A stretch of 64,000 nt of DNA from Tenebrio molitor (lineage: Eukaryota > Arthropoda > Insecta > Coleoptera > Tenebrionidae): contig NC_091051.1 of NCBI RefSeq assembly GCF_963966145.1, positions 15,128,001 through 15,192,000 on the forward strand. Direction: 5' to 3'. The stretch's first letter is position 1. Every line of letters starts with the position of its first letter. The notes beneath the pieces are model-generated. The model ran no database searches and was not told where the DNA came from. It saw only the letters and a program-made list of their open reading frames with translations. This document shows positions 1 to 11,190 of this stretch, piece by piece. The position numbers and the translations under genes were made by a program.

Positions 1-374
1 CTGATTAAACCTGATGCTGTTATCGCGAGCTTATGCTCCCGTTTAACCGGCACTGTTCTCCCTTTGAGGAGTGATCGATACGGCCTCCCGTCACATTTTC
101 GAACTTCCAATTTATGTAAACACTTTCAAGGAGGACTCGCCCCGCGAATAAATCATTGCCGTAAACATCGCAGCGCCTCAAAACATCCCATAAATCCCCG
201 TCTGCGCGATTTTGAACGGTGCCGCCACCGCCGCCCCCGCTGATTGGCTAGCATGTTAAACTTTTTAATTGTATATATCTCGTGTCGCATCTTGGCGGTT
301 GTCGAGTTCTCATGCATGTCTCCGTTTCCACGTCAGCGGCCATAACATCACCGCTACCACAGTTGTCAGGGTTT
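1..374. other. eyeless intron, GC-richer, no element recognised
   Basis: This is intronic sequence downstream of the paired-domain exon on the minus strand. It includes a CCG-repeat-like stretch near 220-240. No further exon could be supported. Confidence 0.5.
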
Positions 375-383
375 GTTACTTAC

Positions 384-564
384 GCTCGGTATGTTGTCGT
401 TGGTACAGACGCCCTCCTGCAGCAGTCGATCTCGAATCTCCCAGGCAAATATCGAAGGACACTCTCGTTTGTACGAAGATATTTTCGAGACCACTTCTGC
501 GGTAGCCACGCGGGGCTTGGAGCCTCCGATGGCGCGAGGTCGGATCGAACCCGTCTCGTAGTAC
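384..564 (-). CDS. ey: eyeless/Pax6 exon: second half of paired domain
   Basis: This 181-bp exon encodes the C-terminal (RED) half of a paired domain, part of a Pax6 transcription factor that binds DNA in the nucleus and drives eye development. On the minus strand it opens after a CAG acceptor preceded by a pyrimidine run (565-567) and ends at AGC followed by a GTAAGTAAC donor (375-383). Its first G completes the AGG codon split with the exon at 5980-6145. It then reads 60 codons, starting YYETGSIRPRAIGG and ending VCTNDNIPS. The wording ATAEVVSKIS with VCTNDN is that of insect Eyeless; as I recall, Twin of eyeless has TTPVVQKI and VCNSDN here. The exon ends in phase 0; homeodomain exons must lie left of the window. 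No stop or frameshift is present. Confidence 0.95.
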
Positions 565-852
565 CTGGGGGAAGAGGCGAAAGAGCTTTAAAGACATACA
601 TACCTGAAAGAAAACTGACTGATTTTTAAGGAAAATGACCGATTTTTGGTCGATTTGGAAAGCAATTGACTCGTTTTAGTGCGGCGTGGAAAGAAAAGCA
701 ACAGTTTAGCTTCTCCACTCGAAAGGAAAGGAAAAAGTTAATAAAAGGAATAAACACTTAGTGCTTTAGCAGAGTAAAAGAAGATTTCAAAATATGTACT
801 GATCTGTTGGCAACAATATATACTCGTTTATACTCCAGATGAGAAACATATA

Positions 853-1112
853 CCGGGTGACTTTTAAATGATTGAGATTTAGTGGGTTGGCTCGAATAAT
901 TGGTAGTCATTTGTCAAAGGGTTCTGTGTTGATTCGCTTTCTAGGTTAAGATTCTAGAAATAAACAATGACAATTTGATTTTATTTGGCTTTTGAACTGT
1001 CATATTTGAATTTGACGGTCAAGGGGTCAAGTGTACCAACATAAAATTGTATCTAATGTGTTGCCAACCGAATAAAAATATTTTCAATCATTAAAAGTCA
1101 CTCGTCAATCGG
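853..1112. mobile_element. MITE, 260 bp, CCGGGTGAC-type termini
   Basis: Inverted termini: the left reads TACCGGGTGACTTTTAAATG and the right end is its imperfect reverse complement with a short insertion. TA lies outside both ends (851-852, 1113-1114), the usual Tc1/mariner target duplication. No coding sequence inside. Confidence 0.7.
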
Positions 1113-1492
1113 TAACATTAGAACAGAGTTGTTTTACATATTTGGACACTTAATTACAAGAGATACGAAAATTTTCCAGAATTTTTTAAAGGAAGAAACA
1201 ATAATCCTCTTGTGAAAATTTTCGGGTTCTATCGTAAGTTTAGATATTGGTAAAATGAAGGCAGTACAAAGATTTGAAGAAACAAAGAAGAAGAAAATTA
1301 ATAAGAGTAAACGTCAATCTAAAAAGTTCTTTAAAATACAATTTTTATTCATTGTTATTTCATGTTAAAAGCTAAAATAAACTTCTTGGATGGAGACATT
1401 AGCAGATAAGTACAAATTTTTTAATGGTATCTACAGGGTGTTATTGAAAGTTGTACAGATATTTTAACCACAACTTTCAATTCCACCCTGTA

Positions 1493-2039
1493 CAGTGTGT
1501 TGATAACACACTAAGATGAAGATAGTCTCGTATTTCTGTTATTTTTAGAAATAGTAATTTAAATTTTTGTACAGTCGTAGAACTTCACGAGGTACATCTT
1601 TTAAGCTACTCAATTCAGTTATTGTAAGTTGTCAACCTAGCCAATTGCGATGTCGCTAATAATAAGTTGTGCAGAATCCAATTTTGACCTCTTATACCGA
1701 CTTTCGATACAAACTTTACATTTTGACTTAAATAAAATTGCAGTGCTTCATTATTCAAAATTAAAAATGCGAATTTTACATTGAATTTTGGTACATATGA
1801 ATATGAGGTCAAAATTGGATTCTGAACAACATTTTATAATAATGTGTTTTGATATTCAAAATATGGAGAATTGACTGTGTTTACGAGGTCGTAGTCGGCT
1901 ATGGTCAAGACTTACAGTTGAGCTGAGTATCTCAAAAGTTGTACTTCATGAAGTTCTATGAGTGTCCAAAAATTAAAATTTCTATTCCTAAAAAAAAAAC
2001 AAAATATCAGACTGTGTTTATTTTAAATGCAACACACTG
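1493..2039. mobile_element. Long fold-back MITE, 547 bp
   Basis: Termini CAGTGTGTTG and CAACACACTG, with TA at 1491-1492 and 2040-2041. The inverted similarity continues inward, most clearly between 1668-1697 and 1811-1840 (the CCAATTTTGACCTC block), so the element can fold over much of its length. It encodes no protein. Confidence 0.7.
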
Positions 2040-2439
2040 TATATCTTCACCGTAAACAATTCATCTGTTCATGCCGGATGCAAGATATTTGAACCTGGGG
2101 TAGTACGTGTTAAAAGAAAGCAAAATAACCCGATTTGCCTTATACAAATGTTACTGGTTTACAAGAGAATGAAAGGAATCTGTTTGTTTGGGAACCGCTG
2201 AAAATTTTCAAATTTAGCGGGCAGTTCTGACGTACGACCAACCTAAAATGTCAAGTTTACCTGTCAGTCGAGCTTATGTTCGGTTTTTAGCGTTAAAGTT
2301 TTTTGAGTTTCATCATGAAGTTTTGATAAAATTTGTAAAGTGATGATCAAATAGTGCCTACAACTTATTCAGAAAACAACAAATTCTTAAACAACAGAGA
2401 AAACAGATTGCATTGTGAATAAAAGCGTAAAATAAAACA

Positions 2440-2884
2440 TCAAAGAAGTAGCTCAAAATGCTTGCCATCGTTTGCAATGCAAGCTTCAGTACGACCTACT
2501 CAAGAAAGCCGAATTCGACTCAGATGCCTCTGTTTTAACGAATTTCCTGACCGGTGTTTTGAACTCGCAAACTGAGAAACTCCCAGGTGATTTGCAAGAT
2601 GCCGCGCGAGTACTTGTTTGTGGTCGGTTTTCAGTTTCGTGAAGAATTTCTTCTTCTGCAACTAAAATGCGATCTTCTTCTCGTTGGTGGCAAAGATCGC
2701 GTTTATTCATTTCGAAACGCCCGAAATTGCGAAGATGCTGCACGACGTTTACAAAAGTTCGTGCATTGGGAAGTATTCTTTGAGGAAACCTTTCACAGTA
2801 GATTTGTCGTGCTAGCTCTAAATGTCCACGGGCTTCGCCATAGATCAAAACCATATCTGTTTTCTCCAGGTTGGTGAAAGCCAT
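2440..2884 (-). pseudogene. Transposase relic, DUF4817 helix-turn-helix plus far C-terminus
   Basis: From 2884 the minus strand reads MAFTNLEKTDMVLIYGEA and continues with a typical insect DUF4817-type helix-turn-helix (…YCERFPQRILPNARTF…), the DNA-binding start of a Tc1/mariner-superfamily transposase. After about 90 residues the match is lost. Near the end, in another frame, it reads GRTEACIANDGKHFELLL before a stop at 2440-2442, the characteristic C-terminal signature of the same proteins. The whole DDE catalytic core is missing, so this is an internally deleted, frameshifted remnant. Confidence 0.7.
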
Positions 2885-2950
2885 TTGTGATTTAAATTGA
2901 AGTTAAGATTGAGGTTCTTGTAAACTGACTTAATTTTCAATTAAATGAAC

Positions 2951-2985
2951 AAAAAAATCTTAGTAGAATCTACTAAGATTTTTTT
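2951..2985. repeat. Perfect 16-bp hairpin with 3-bp loop
   Basis: AAAAAAATCTTAGTAG, then AAT, then its exact reverse complement. It lies between the transposase relic and the right end of that element, and is probably a remnant of a small palindromic insertion. Confidence 0.6.
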
Positions 2986-3417
2986 GACTCATTTTTTAAA
3001 TAAAATTCAGTGGCTCCCAAACTTTTTTTGAAAAAATGTTAACCCATTTTTCTCGAAAAATATCAACATTTGTATAAGGTATTATTGACTCAATCGTTAC
3101 CTATTGTGGGGTTCTACCACTGGTTAAAATATTTTAACAACTTTCAAAGTCACCCTGTATCTATTCATTCATTATCACGAAAAAATATTTGAAGGCCTAA
3201 GTTTTTCTGTATTGTTTATCGTCTCTCTCTCTTTCAAATCAGTCCGATTACATTTTAGTTTTAGCCAACGACAACCATATCAATAATTACATTAGTACAT
3301 GAATTATTGCTGTAATTTGTTTGTCACTGGCTGAAATTAAAAATTTGCAGCGATCTGATTGGATTTAATTTTTTGAAGAAAATTTTTATTTACAATTGAA
3401 GTACTTTATTGGTATTA

Positions 3418-4122
3418 TCTGTTTCAAAATCAAAAATCCACTACCTGTTGAATTATGTTGGCAGAAAAAAAGAAATCCCTAAATAAGTTTCATTTTTTTG
3501 GGTTGGCCCAACCTCCCGCTAAAATTTGACATTGAGTTTACTTACCTAATACAAAATAATTATTATGTGCAAAAAGGTGGTAGCTAGAGCTTGTGCCAAC
3601 TCTCATGATCGATGACCTTGACAAAAGCTGCGCGAAGGCGGAGCCCAATTTTGATAAGTGAAACCTAAAAACGTCTGTCGTTTGGTTAAAATTTTCACTG
3701 TAGCGCCAAATTTGCATTTTGCACTGTCCAACGGTTTGGACTAGAATGCCCGACATTGTCTAGAGACCTGTCGCCAAATAAACAGCAACATAAATTAGCT
3801 CACAAATCTGTAAAGTGTGAAAAAATAGTACCGATGTTTTTAGTTCGAATAGTACAGCCGCGTCGGTACGCATTTTGGTTTCTGCGTCATCGATCATGAG
3901 AGTTGGCACGAGCCCTACCATATCATACCGTTTGAGTAAAATAATAAAATGAGAATAAAAAACAGGATGAACTAAGACCAAAACAACTGTCAACAGCTTT
4001 CTTTCATAACCCCACTTTTTTCTGATACATGCAGACACACTAAAAACAAAATTTGGCTACGTTGTCGGTTGTATTTTCGACGTAGAATGCAGTGTTGGTG
4101 GATTTTTGATTTTGAAACAGAT
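3418..4122. mobile_element. Fold-back element, about 705 bp
   Basis: The outer arms match in inverse orientation: TCTGTTTCAAAATCAAAAAT at 3418 against the mirrored block ending at 4122. A second inner pair of arms lies at 3590-3622 and 3886-3916 (CCAACTCTCATGATCGATGA and its complement). No protein was recognised. TA duplications could not be placed confidently. Confidence 0.55.
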
Positions 4123-4128
4123 TATATA

Positions 4129-4582
4129 CAGGGTTATTCAGATAAGAATACGAATTTACCTAAGGACAGTAGGCAAACAAAAAATCATCAATCAGGGATA
4201 TCTTTTCGATATTTATTTTATAAATAAAACATGTAATCAAGCAACTAATATTTTTATTTTTAGAAAATGTTACATAAAGAGATAAGCAACTTAATTTTTT
4301 TTGAAGTTTTCTTGACACGTCACGTTTTACTGGGCTTTAGTCACAGAACGAGAATTATCAAGGCGGTCTCTATTTTAAAATAGAGACCGCCTTGGAATTA
4401 TACGAAGAAACTGGCCATCTCGAAAAAGACGAAGATGACAAGATGTCAGTGTTGCGATGCCATTATTTCAGATTTCAGAGAAAAATATTTAATTTAATTA
4501 GTTGTCAACGTGGCAATGGAAGGCGTATTCTGGGCTGCCTGTGGCCCTCAGGTAAATTCATATTCTTATCTGAATAACCCTG
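4129..4582. mobile_element. MITE, 454 bp, with central 34-bp palindrome
   Basis: Inverted termini of about 35 bp start CAGGGTTATTCAGATAAGAA and are mirrored at 4563-4582. TA flanks both ends (4127-4128, 4583-4584). Near the centre, 4360-4393 is a perfect 34-bp palindrome built on AAGGCGGTCTCTATTTT. No coding content. Confidence 0.75.
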
Positions 4583-5277
4583 TAATATAAAGATAAGCTG
4601 CAGTTTAATGAATTTGAGATAATCGTTTTTTTTTTCTGTGATTTTTCATTTTTAAGCACATCTTTACATAGAAATAGGACAACAAACTCTACCAACTAAT
4701 AACTAATCAACAGTAATTTAGAACTTTTTTTAAGTTAATATTTAATATTACTCAATTTGTTTCTCATCTTTTAACTTTATATTTTTTCAAGACAATTCAA
4801 TTTTCATTCATTTTCAGAAATTATTATTACGACACAGGTCCAGCATCTAAATACATGATCCAATTTTCTGAAATTTATTTTGTTTTTTTAATCGTAGTGG
4901 GTGATTGTTTTAAGATTGAAATTCGGGAATTGGCAGAGTGTCAGCTGAATTTCTCATATTTTTTTATCTTCTACAAAGGGTAAGTTTATTGACTCTGTTT
5001 CAAATAACTTTTAAAGAAGCAAACGTCGCTTGTTTGGACTGATTTGCTGAATTTGCATAAAACATTAACGAAAACATGTTTGCAAAACCATAATCCACTA
5101 TTCCAGCATTTATAGCATTCCGCAGAATGCGGAAGGTGAATCACAAGAAAAGACAACACAACCAGATTAATTAGAGAAGCTTTCAGATAGTTTTAGTAGT
5201 TTTCCTACAAAACCGAAATATTCTAAATGTCACAAAACAACAGCCAACTCTCACTAAAAAAACTAAATTATTTCCAG

Positions 5278-5700
5278 CATTTGAGAACCCATCATGTCTA
5301 ATGCAAAGTCCGACATTACGACCAACTATTGGCAAGAAGAAGACGAAGAATATTCATCTGACCTCGACGGTAAAATGCCGCAAACTCTAGTGGAATATTA
5401 CGAAAAACTGAAGCAGGCCAAGTCACTGTTGAGCGAAATTGAAGACGCCGCCGACGAGGAGATCAAACTGCGCGACTTGGAGAGAGAGAAACTGAGCCGC
5501 GAAGAATTGATGGCCAAGGATGAAGCAAGCGCGAAGTTGAAGAAATATCAAGAAAACATGAAGATAATGAACGAGTGTTGCACCCGGACTCCGGCGACGC
5601 TCCGAGTCGTTCCGGACAACAAGAATCAAAAGTGAAATGGAGCTGCTTTGTAGAATGGTTTTGAAACAGAGAAATAAATCTACCGAGTGAAGCAAGAAAG
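5278..5700 (+). CDS. Small coiled-coil protein gene (113 aa) nested in eyeless intron
   Basis: The coding part is 5294-5635, starting MSNAKSDITTNYWQEEDE and ending PDNKNQK. I do not recognise the family. The protein is highly charged: an acidic N-terminus with Trp/Tyr, then a long predicted helix of about 70 residues (from TLVEYYEKLKQ to YQENMKIMNE) with coiled-coil-like heptads, then a short Cys-Cys-Thr-rich basic tail. Support that it is real: a TATTTCCAG acceptor at 5269-5277 just before the ATG implies a 5' UTR intron. An AATAAA lies 38 bp after the stop (5673-5678), followed by a GT-rich stretch. Codon composition is clearly richer in G and C than the flanks. It is antisense to the intron between the two paired-domain exons of eyeless, ending about 280 bp from one of them. 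Its function cannot be given. Confidence 0.75.
5673..5678 (+). terminator. Polyadenylation signal of the nested coiled-coil gene
   Basis: AATAAA 38 bases after the stop codon, followed by TGTTTATTTTTGTT, a GT-rich downstream element. Confidence 0.65.
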
Positions 5701-5979
5701 TGTTTATTTTTGTTCTAGTCTTGGCGGCTTCTCCTGAATTTGTTCAGTCCGCAGAAGAGGGTGGAATCAATTGGTTTCAACCCTTTAAAAATTTCTGCTC
5801 TCGTAAATTGAAAACTACACAGTCGATGCGTTTCGTCACCTAGATCCTGGTGATGTGGAGTGGTTGGCGGAACGCGTCGAGTGGTGAGTCAGGGGGTGTT
5901 CTCTTTCGAGCCACATCTGTCACGGTTTAAGGGGTTGGATTGTCTGTTGAAAGGTGTTGGGGGTGTATATTTAGATTAC

Positions 5980-6145
5980 CTGCCGAGTATTTTGGAGACG
6001 CATCCGTTGGAGACTTGAAGTATCCTGGAGATGTCACAGGGCCGGGCTCCGGAATGAGCAAGTTCGACGATCTTCTGTCTGGTGGAGTCCGGCAAGGGTC
6101 GCCCGCTGACGAACACCCCCCCTAGCTGGTTCACACCGCTATGAC
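5980..6145 (-). CDS. ey: eyeless/Pax6 exon: first half of paired domain
   Basis: This 166-bp exon encodes the N-terminal (PAI) half of the paired domain. The acceptor is CTGTGGGCAG (ending at 6146) and the donor is GTAATC (5974-5979). GT at the start completes a Gly codon with the G ending the upstream exon, and AG at the end completes Arg with the downstream exon. It reads HSGVNQLGGVFVSGRPLPDS through CDISRILQVSNGCVSKILG. The Ile, Gln and Asn of RILQVSN are the residues known to separate Pax6 from the Gln/Arg/His of Pax2/5/8. The linker Ser in VFVSGR differs from the Gly of fly Ey and the Asn of vertebrate Pax6. In-frame ATG codons occur upstream inside the intron, but the splice-site fit and the family structure argue for the exon boundary given. 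Confidence 0.96.
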
Positions 6146-6146
6146 C

Positions 6147-8030
6147 TGCCCACAGTCGTGCCAGAGTTAGAGTCCGATTAGACACTGTTCGATTATTTTT
6201 TTTCTTACTACACAGTCAAATTTTGCACCATACTGTGCACATCATACGGTGTGAGAAACGAGCTAAAGAATGATCTCGTCAACTGACTACCTTGCGCAGA
6301 ACGAGGACACACACAACAAGGCCAATATCGCAACGACTCGTCACCGAAACACGTCAGAAATTTTTTTAGCAATTTTGGAACAATCAAAATTTGGCCACGT
6401 CCGTAACTGACAAGACAACTAACAACAACAACCAATTCTGCGGTGTGTGGAAGAGAAAGTCTTTGTTGTTAGGTGTGTTGGCGGTGATGTTACAGTGGTG
6501 GTCAATTTTTGAAAAAGGGTTGGACGCGTTGCGGTGAGCGTCGTCGGCGCCCCTCGTACGGGTCCTCGTCACACACCCCTAGACCTAACACTTCAAGATG
6601 ATTAGAACATCTTGATTACCTGGAAAAGAGAAACTGTTGCAAAAAAAAATAAGACAAGTGTAAGTATTGTCGGTGCGTGGTTTCCCGCATCAAAGTTTCC
6701 TTGGGGATTTTTCGCAATTTATTCGGGGATACGTGCGAGGACTAGTGAGTTGTTCATCTGTCGTTGGAAAGTAAAGGAACTGACAAGTGTGAGGGAATTC
6801 GTGAAGAAATCACGGGAAACGGAGAAATTCTCCTAAAAACGTCAATCACCCGTTCCTCTGATAAAACCGGAGAACGACAAACTCTTATTCTGATGTGAAT
6901 TTTAATCAAATTCTGGTATGCGAAGCGAAATTTACAACCCCACGTTTTATTTAATTGATTTCATTTCTGCGAGCAGTTTGCTAAAAAATCCTGGAGCGCT
7001 CGCATAAAAACGTTTAAGTACTCGGTTCTCCCCTACGTCGTTGACCCTCTGTCGATACTAATAAATACAAATACAGGGCAAACATTATAATAGGTTCGGC
7101 ACTGTTACACAGCGGCAGAGCTGACAAACATCGGTAAATGTGGGATGAATGGACTAATCCCGGACCATGTCCGACGATATCCCGTGCGTTTAAAGCGGGA
7201 AGTGCTCTTTCCACCACGAACAGAACATGACAGAACAGTTGCGGCGAGCTTCAAAGAAAATAAATAATAGGGATATACTGAATTTGGCATTTTGCAAGTC
7301 TTGAAATGAAATTACAAAAGTGTTTTAAATTGAATCATTTTGAACTTAGAAAGAGGGGAGAAGGGTTAAACTGAAGAGAGAATAAAAATAAACAGGAAGT
7401 ACAAATAAACACCGTTCACGTTGTTTAGCATAATGAGAGGCGATGATTAATTTTTTTAACGTTGGACATACTGTTAGATTTTCTTCACTAAAGTGTCTGA
7501 CATGCGGACCTATCAAAATGAACATAACATGTTGCTGAATTTCCAGCGATGTCTGAGTATTCTTCTGTTGCAAACTAGTAAAACTGACAACGATGCACTA
7601 GACATTGAGGCTATTTATAACCTCAAACTTAGAAAATCAGAATCTAATTCAGTAGACAGCTTTACTACCAAATTATGCCAAAACAACGTGAATGCGTTTT
7701 AAGTATCGGTTTAGAGATATCTTCGCAAACTTTATAAAAAAGTTATCTAGAAATTTGCGCTTTTGTTTAATGACTTTTTTTAAATTTTATAGTACAGCCT
7801 ACTATTCTTTTAAGTATATTCCGGGTTTTTTTTCTATTTCTATTTAAAAAGAATTATGTAATTGAATTTTTTATTATTAAGTAGGTAATGGAATGTCCTC
7901 TAATTATGCTAAATCTGATTTTTCTAATTTATTACTAACTGCATTTCAGTTTCTATAGGTTTTAACATGCCTTTAAATTTTTCATTACATTTTTAAAATT
8001 AATTTTTTAATTAAATTAACATTAAAATTA
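6147..8030. other. eyeless intron, no gene recognised
   Basis: A GC-richer block to about 7.0 kb, then AT-rich sequence. Short open frames here show no recognisable motifs or convincing splice structure. Confidence 0.45.
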
Positions 8031-8032
8031 TA

Positions 8033-8557
8033 CAAGGTGCCTAAAAATTCGCGGAACAACTCAATGGGGCAATGTCAATTCATGTTAAAAAATTATGAGA
8101 AAAATAATAAATAAATTCTATATCTTTTAGATTTGAAGGTATGGGGGCTCAAATGGTGCAGCTTGGATCTCATTTATTTTAAAAATTCAAAAAGATTTTG
8201 ATTCTTTGTTTTTTACTAGCCAGCAGAATAATAATAATAATGGATGATTGATGTGGTCAGGTTTGCAATTATTTACTTCATTATTTCCAGCATTTCCAAG
8301 AAGTGATTTTATATCGGTTTTACCTCAAATAACATATGGCAACATGGCCTTGACTGTTCTTTCTTATTTCCATGGATACAAAAAAAAGAAATACATATTT
8401 ACAGATTATTGGAATAAATCAAATGCTTTTAGTGTTGCCACATTTACTCTAACAAATAATAAAAATATCTTCTACAAAAAAAGAAGACAGGTTTTTCAAA
8501 ACATTTTTACCTGTCCAGTTAACAACGTACTGCTAAGCTGAATTTTGGGACACTCTG
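8033..8557. mobile_element. Probable MITE, about 525 bp
   Basis: Weak inverted termini (CAAGGTGCCTAAAAATTC against the complement of the right end, CAGAGTGTCCCAAAATTC), with TA at both outer edges. An open frame within it (8248-8541) is not recognisable as a protein. Confidence 0.4.
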
Positions 8558-8611
8558 TATAGGTAATTAATAATTTCCAGTTTGAAATTAATCATTTTTT
8601 GTATGTAGGTA

Positions 8612-8845
8612 CAGTTGGTTGAAAAAAAAAACGGGAAACGAAAATTTTCCTAATGTAAATTTGATTTTGTTCATTTGTCAATTAATTGTCTACCTGACAA
8701 TACCTACCGAATAATTTAAAAAAATGTCATTGAATTTCGACGTTAATTCTAACCTATCTCTCGTAAGAAAGTTTCACACTATGGAAAAATTGTAAAAATG
8801 TGTCAATTTTATTCTGACAGTTCCTGTTTTTTTTGCAACCAACTG
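8612..8845. mobile_element. MITE, 234 bp, CAGTTGGTTG termini
   Basis: The left end reads CAGTTGGTTGAAAAAAAAAA and the right end is the complementary AACCAACTG preceded by a T-run. TA duplications at 8610-8611 and 8846-8847. Non-coding. Confidence 0.65.
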
Positions 8846-9304
8846 TAGGTACATTTACACAGGGTTGCGATTATGTGTGGAACCGACTCCATCCTGCTAA
8901 AATGGTTTACGCTAGAACCTTGAAATTTTAAATGCATTCATGCAATGGACTTATTAAAAGCTACTTATCAAATTAAAAACAAACAAAAAATCCATTAGTT
9001 TTCAAAATATAAAGCCAACTTGATTTTTTTTTTTTAATGAGAACATGGGTTTAAAAATTAAAAAGCCTATTTTTTTAGAATTAAATGACAGAATAGATTT
9101 AGTGATTTGTTCGACAGAATCTTAGAAAAAAAATTAAACTTAATTAAAATACAATGAAACACGTAAATGAAGCAGCATAAAATCCGTCAAAAATTAGAGA
9201 AAACCAAACCTATGGCAGTAAAGAATGTTGCAATTCGATTATTTTATTTCTCATTGAAACATCTGATTGAGAAAATTAAAATTTTGTAAATACCTAGTTG
9301 GGTA

Positions 9305-9555
9305 CTTTTGCGAGCAAAAAAAAAACTGATCGTCAAAATCATGATTTGACACAATGGAAAATGCTCCATTGTAAAACGGTCGTAAATATCATAACCTATC
9401 ATCATGTTGTATGACATTAAGTGACATTAGTTAATTAATGTTTTTGACATTTTGTAGACATGGGCAAAATAAGGCAGGGAAATTTTTTTAAATTTGTGAC
9501 AGTCTAACCAAATTTTGAAATGACATTGACGACCAGAATTTTTTGCTCGCGATAG
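9305..9555. mobile_element. MITE with GCGAGCAAAA arms, nested
   Basis: Inverted arms CTTTTGCGAGCAAAA and TTTTGCTCGCGATAG, with TA at 9303-9304 and 9556-9557. The left arm (AATGCTCCATTGTAAAACGG and neighbours) is repeated in inverse orientation at 28849-28958, where the other end is missing. Confidence 0.6.
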
Positions 9556-9916
9556 TACATAAGTTTGATACTTGAGACTTTATCATTCAATTAGGTATAG
9601 AGCAATTGTTTTCTAAGTTTCGTAGTAAAATTTGATATCGTTTCACACACCTTGCAACAAATGCTTACAATGAAACTAAAATGACAAAACTAAACCGAGC
9701 AACGAAAATGTAATAAAAGGTGTCAATTAATATTTGAACAATACCTAGTTGTTTCCAATTTATTAAAAAAATGTTTTTTAAGATTCTATCGAAAAAATCA
9801 CCAAACCTATTATATCACTTAATTCTAAAAAAAAAATAAGCTTTTTAATGATGTCCCAATTAACTCATGTTCCCATTTAAAAAAATCAAGTTGGTTTTGT
9901 ATTTTGAAAACTTATA

Positions 9917-10398
9917 CAGGCTGTCCCAAAAATGGCGTACTAACGGTGCACTACGGTGTAGAAGAGATTATTGTAAACGCCAGAAAAATTTAAAAAAAAT
10001 TCTATTGGACTTATTTTCTGATTTGGCGGTCTTTGAATGTGGCACTTAACAGGTCAATTATTTTGAATTACATATATGTATGAAATTGTCATGAGAGCTA
10101 CGTCTAATCGTATATATTATCATAAAGTACAAGATCACTCACTATCAATATCTAATCCTGCATAATAGAGAATTTTGAAGTTTTGGAAATCGAAAAAATT
10201 ATTTTAAATCCTCTACGGTAACATTGCAACGTAATGATGTATGAATATATCATTGTTTACATTGTATTATCGTTAATAATAATAATAAAAATAATTGATT
10301 TTTTTGTCGGAAACATTTTTTCCATATTTTTTTCACGTACATTTAAGCATTCTCGATAAGGTAGTAAGTAGTTTGTACGCCATTTTTGGGACACCCTG
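9917..10398. mobile_element. MITE family A, copy 1 (482 bp)
   Basis: Near-perfect 24-bp inverted termini starting CAGGCTGTCCCAAAAATGGC, mirrored at 10375-10398, flanked by TA (9915-9916, 10399-10400). A second copy lies at 34958-35564. The uninterrupted TCGTATATATTATCA in this copy supplies the empty site for the element nested in the second copy. Confidence 0.8.
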
Positions 10399-10577
10399 TA
10401 GATAAAAAAATATTTTAAAACATTTGAAAAGTAGCTTTCAATGAGTTCTAAGTCTGTTTTTAAAATTTCAGGGTTCTAACTTAAACCATTTTAGCAGGAC
10501 GGAGCCGGTTTCATACATAATCGCAACCCTGTATGTACCATTTAGGTATTTCTAATTAATATACATAAATACTGATA

Positions 10578-10697
10578 CAGAGCGCCCAGAAATGTAGTAG
10601 CAACTTTTACACAAAATGTCACAAGATGGTCTCTGTAAAAAAGTGTCATCTTGCGGGACCAATCGAAAAACTTGATACCACATTTCTGGGCGCTCTG
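10578..10697. mobile_element. Small MITE, 120 bp
   Basis: A perfect 18-bp inverted repeat CAGAGCGCCCAGAAATGT, mirrored at 10680-10697, with TA at 10576-10577 and 10698-10699. Confidence 0.8.
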
Positions 10698-11190
10698 TAC
10701 TAATTTTCTAAATGAAATAATTAGACAGGTCTAGTTATAAATGGTTGGTTAGAATTTTTTGGAGAAAAATGAAGGAATAGGTTCATAAGATAAAAATACT
10801 AAGTTGCAGAGATAAAATAGATACCTACTATCTTAATAATTTAGCAAAATATGTATTCATTTTAATTAGACTAGAAATCGATTACTGCACAAAATAAAAT
10901 AAGGAATTTCAACAAAGGGCTAGAATATAGTAAACACTGATACCAAACATTCTAACCAACGCAAAAAGGTCGTATAAAATCTTCTTTAAACATTTTAAAC
11001 AACCGCTCCAAATGCTTGCTACAAAAATTCACCTTTTTCGTCATTATCCAGCCCTCTTTCAAAATGGTAAATTGTTTATGTATTAAAGTCTAAGGTAAAG
11101 CAAATAGTAGTGAAGACCACATCAAAAGTTCAGTAATTCTTTAGTTGTAAACCTACAAGTGATACAAACATACGTACGAATTTGATCTTT

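Larger units (their letters stand above)
1434..3157 (-). mobile_element. Degenerate Tc1/mariner-superfamily element (DUF4817 type)
   Basis: The ends form a 38-bp imperfect inverted repeat beginning CAGGGTG (1434 onward; mirrored at 3120-3157), each end flanked by TA. Inside on the minus strand is a transposase relic (2440-2884), so the whole looks like a decayed, internally deleted copy. A second fold-back element (1493-2039) sits within it. The first 57 bp (1434-1490) also form a small palindrome by themselves, so the left boundary could instead belong to a tiny separate element. Confidence 0.5.
8860..10531. mobile_element. Long-TIR DNA transposon, about 1.67 kb, non-coding
   Basis: About 75 bp at each end are inverted copies: the left begins CAGGGTTGCGATTATGTGTG and the right is its imperfect mirror ending CGCAACCCTG. 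TA follows the right end. No transposase can be read inside. Two smaller elements (9305-9555 and 9917-10398) are inserted in it, so it is the oldest of the three. Confidence 0.7.

Noticed and set aside
376..601. Two alternative minus-strand frames over the eyeless exon
   Set aside because: They are out-of-frame shadows of the paired-domain exon.
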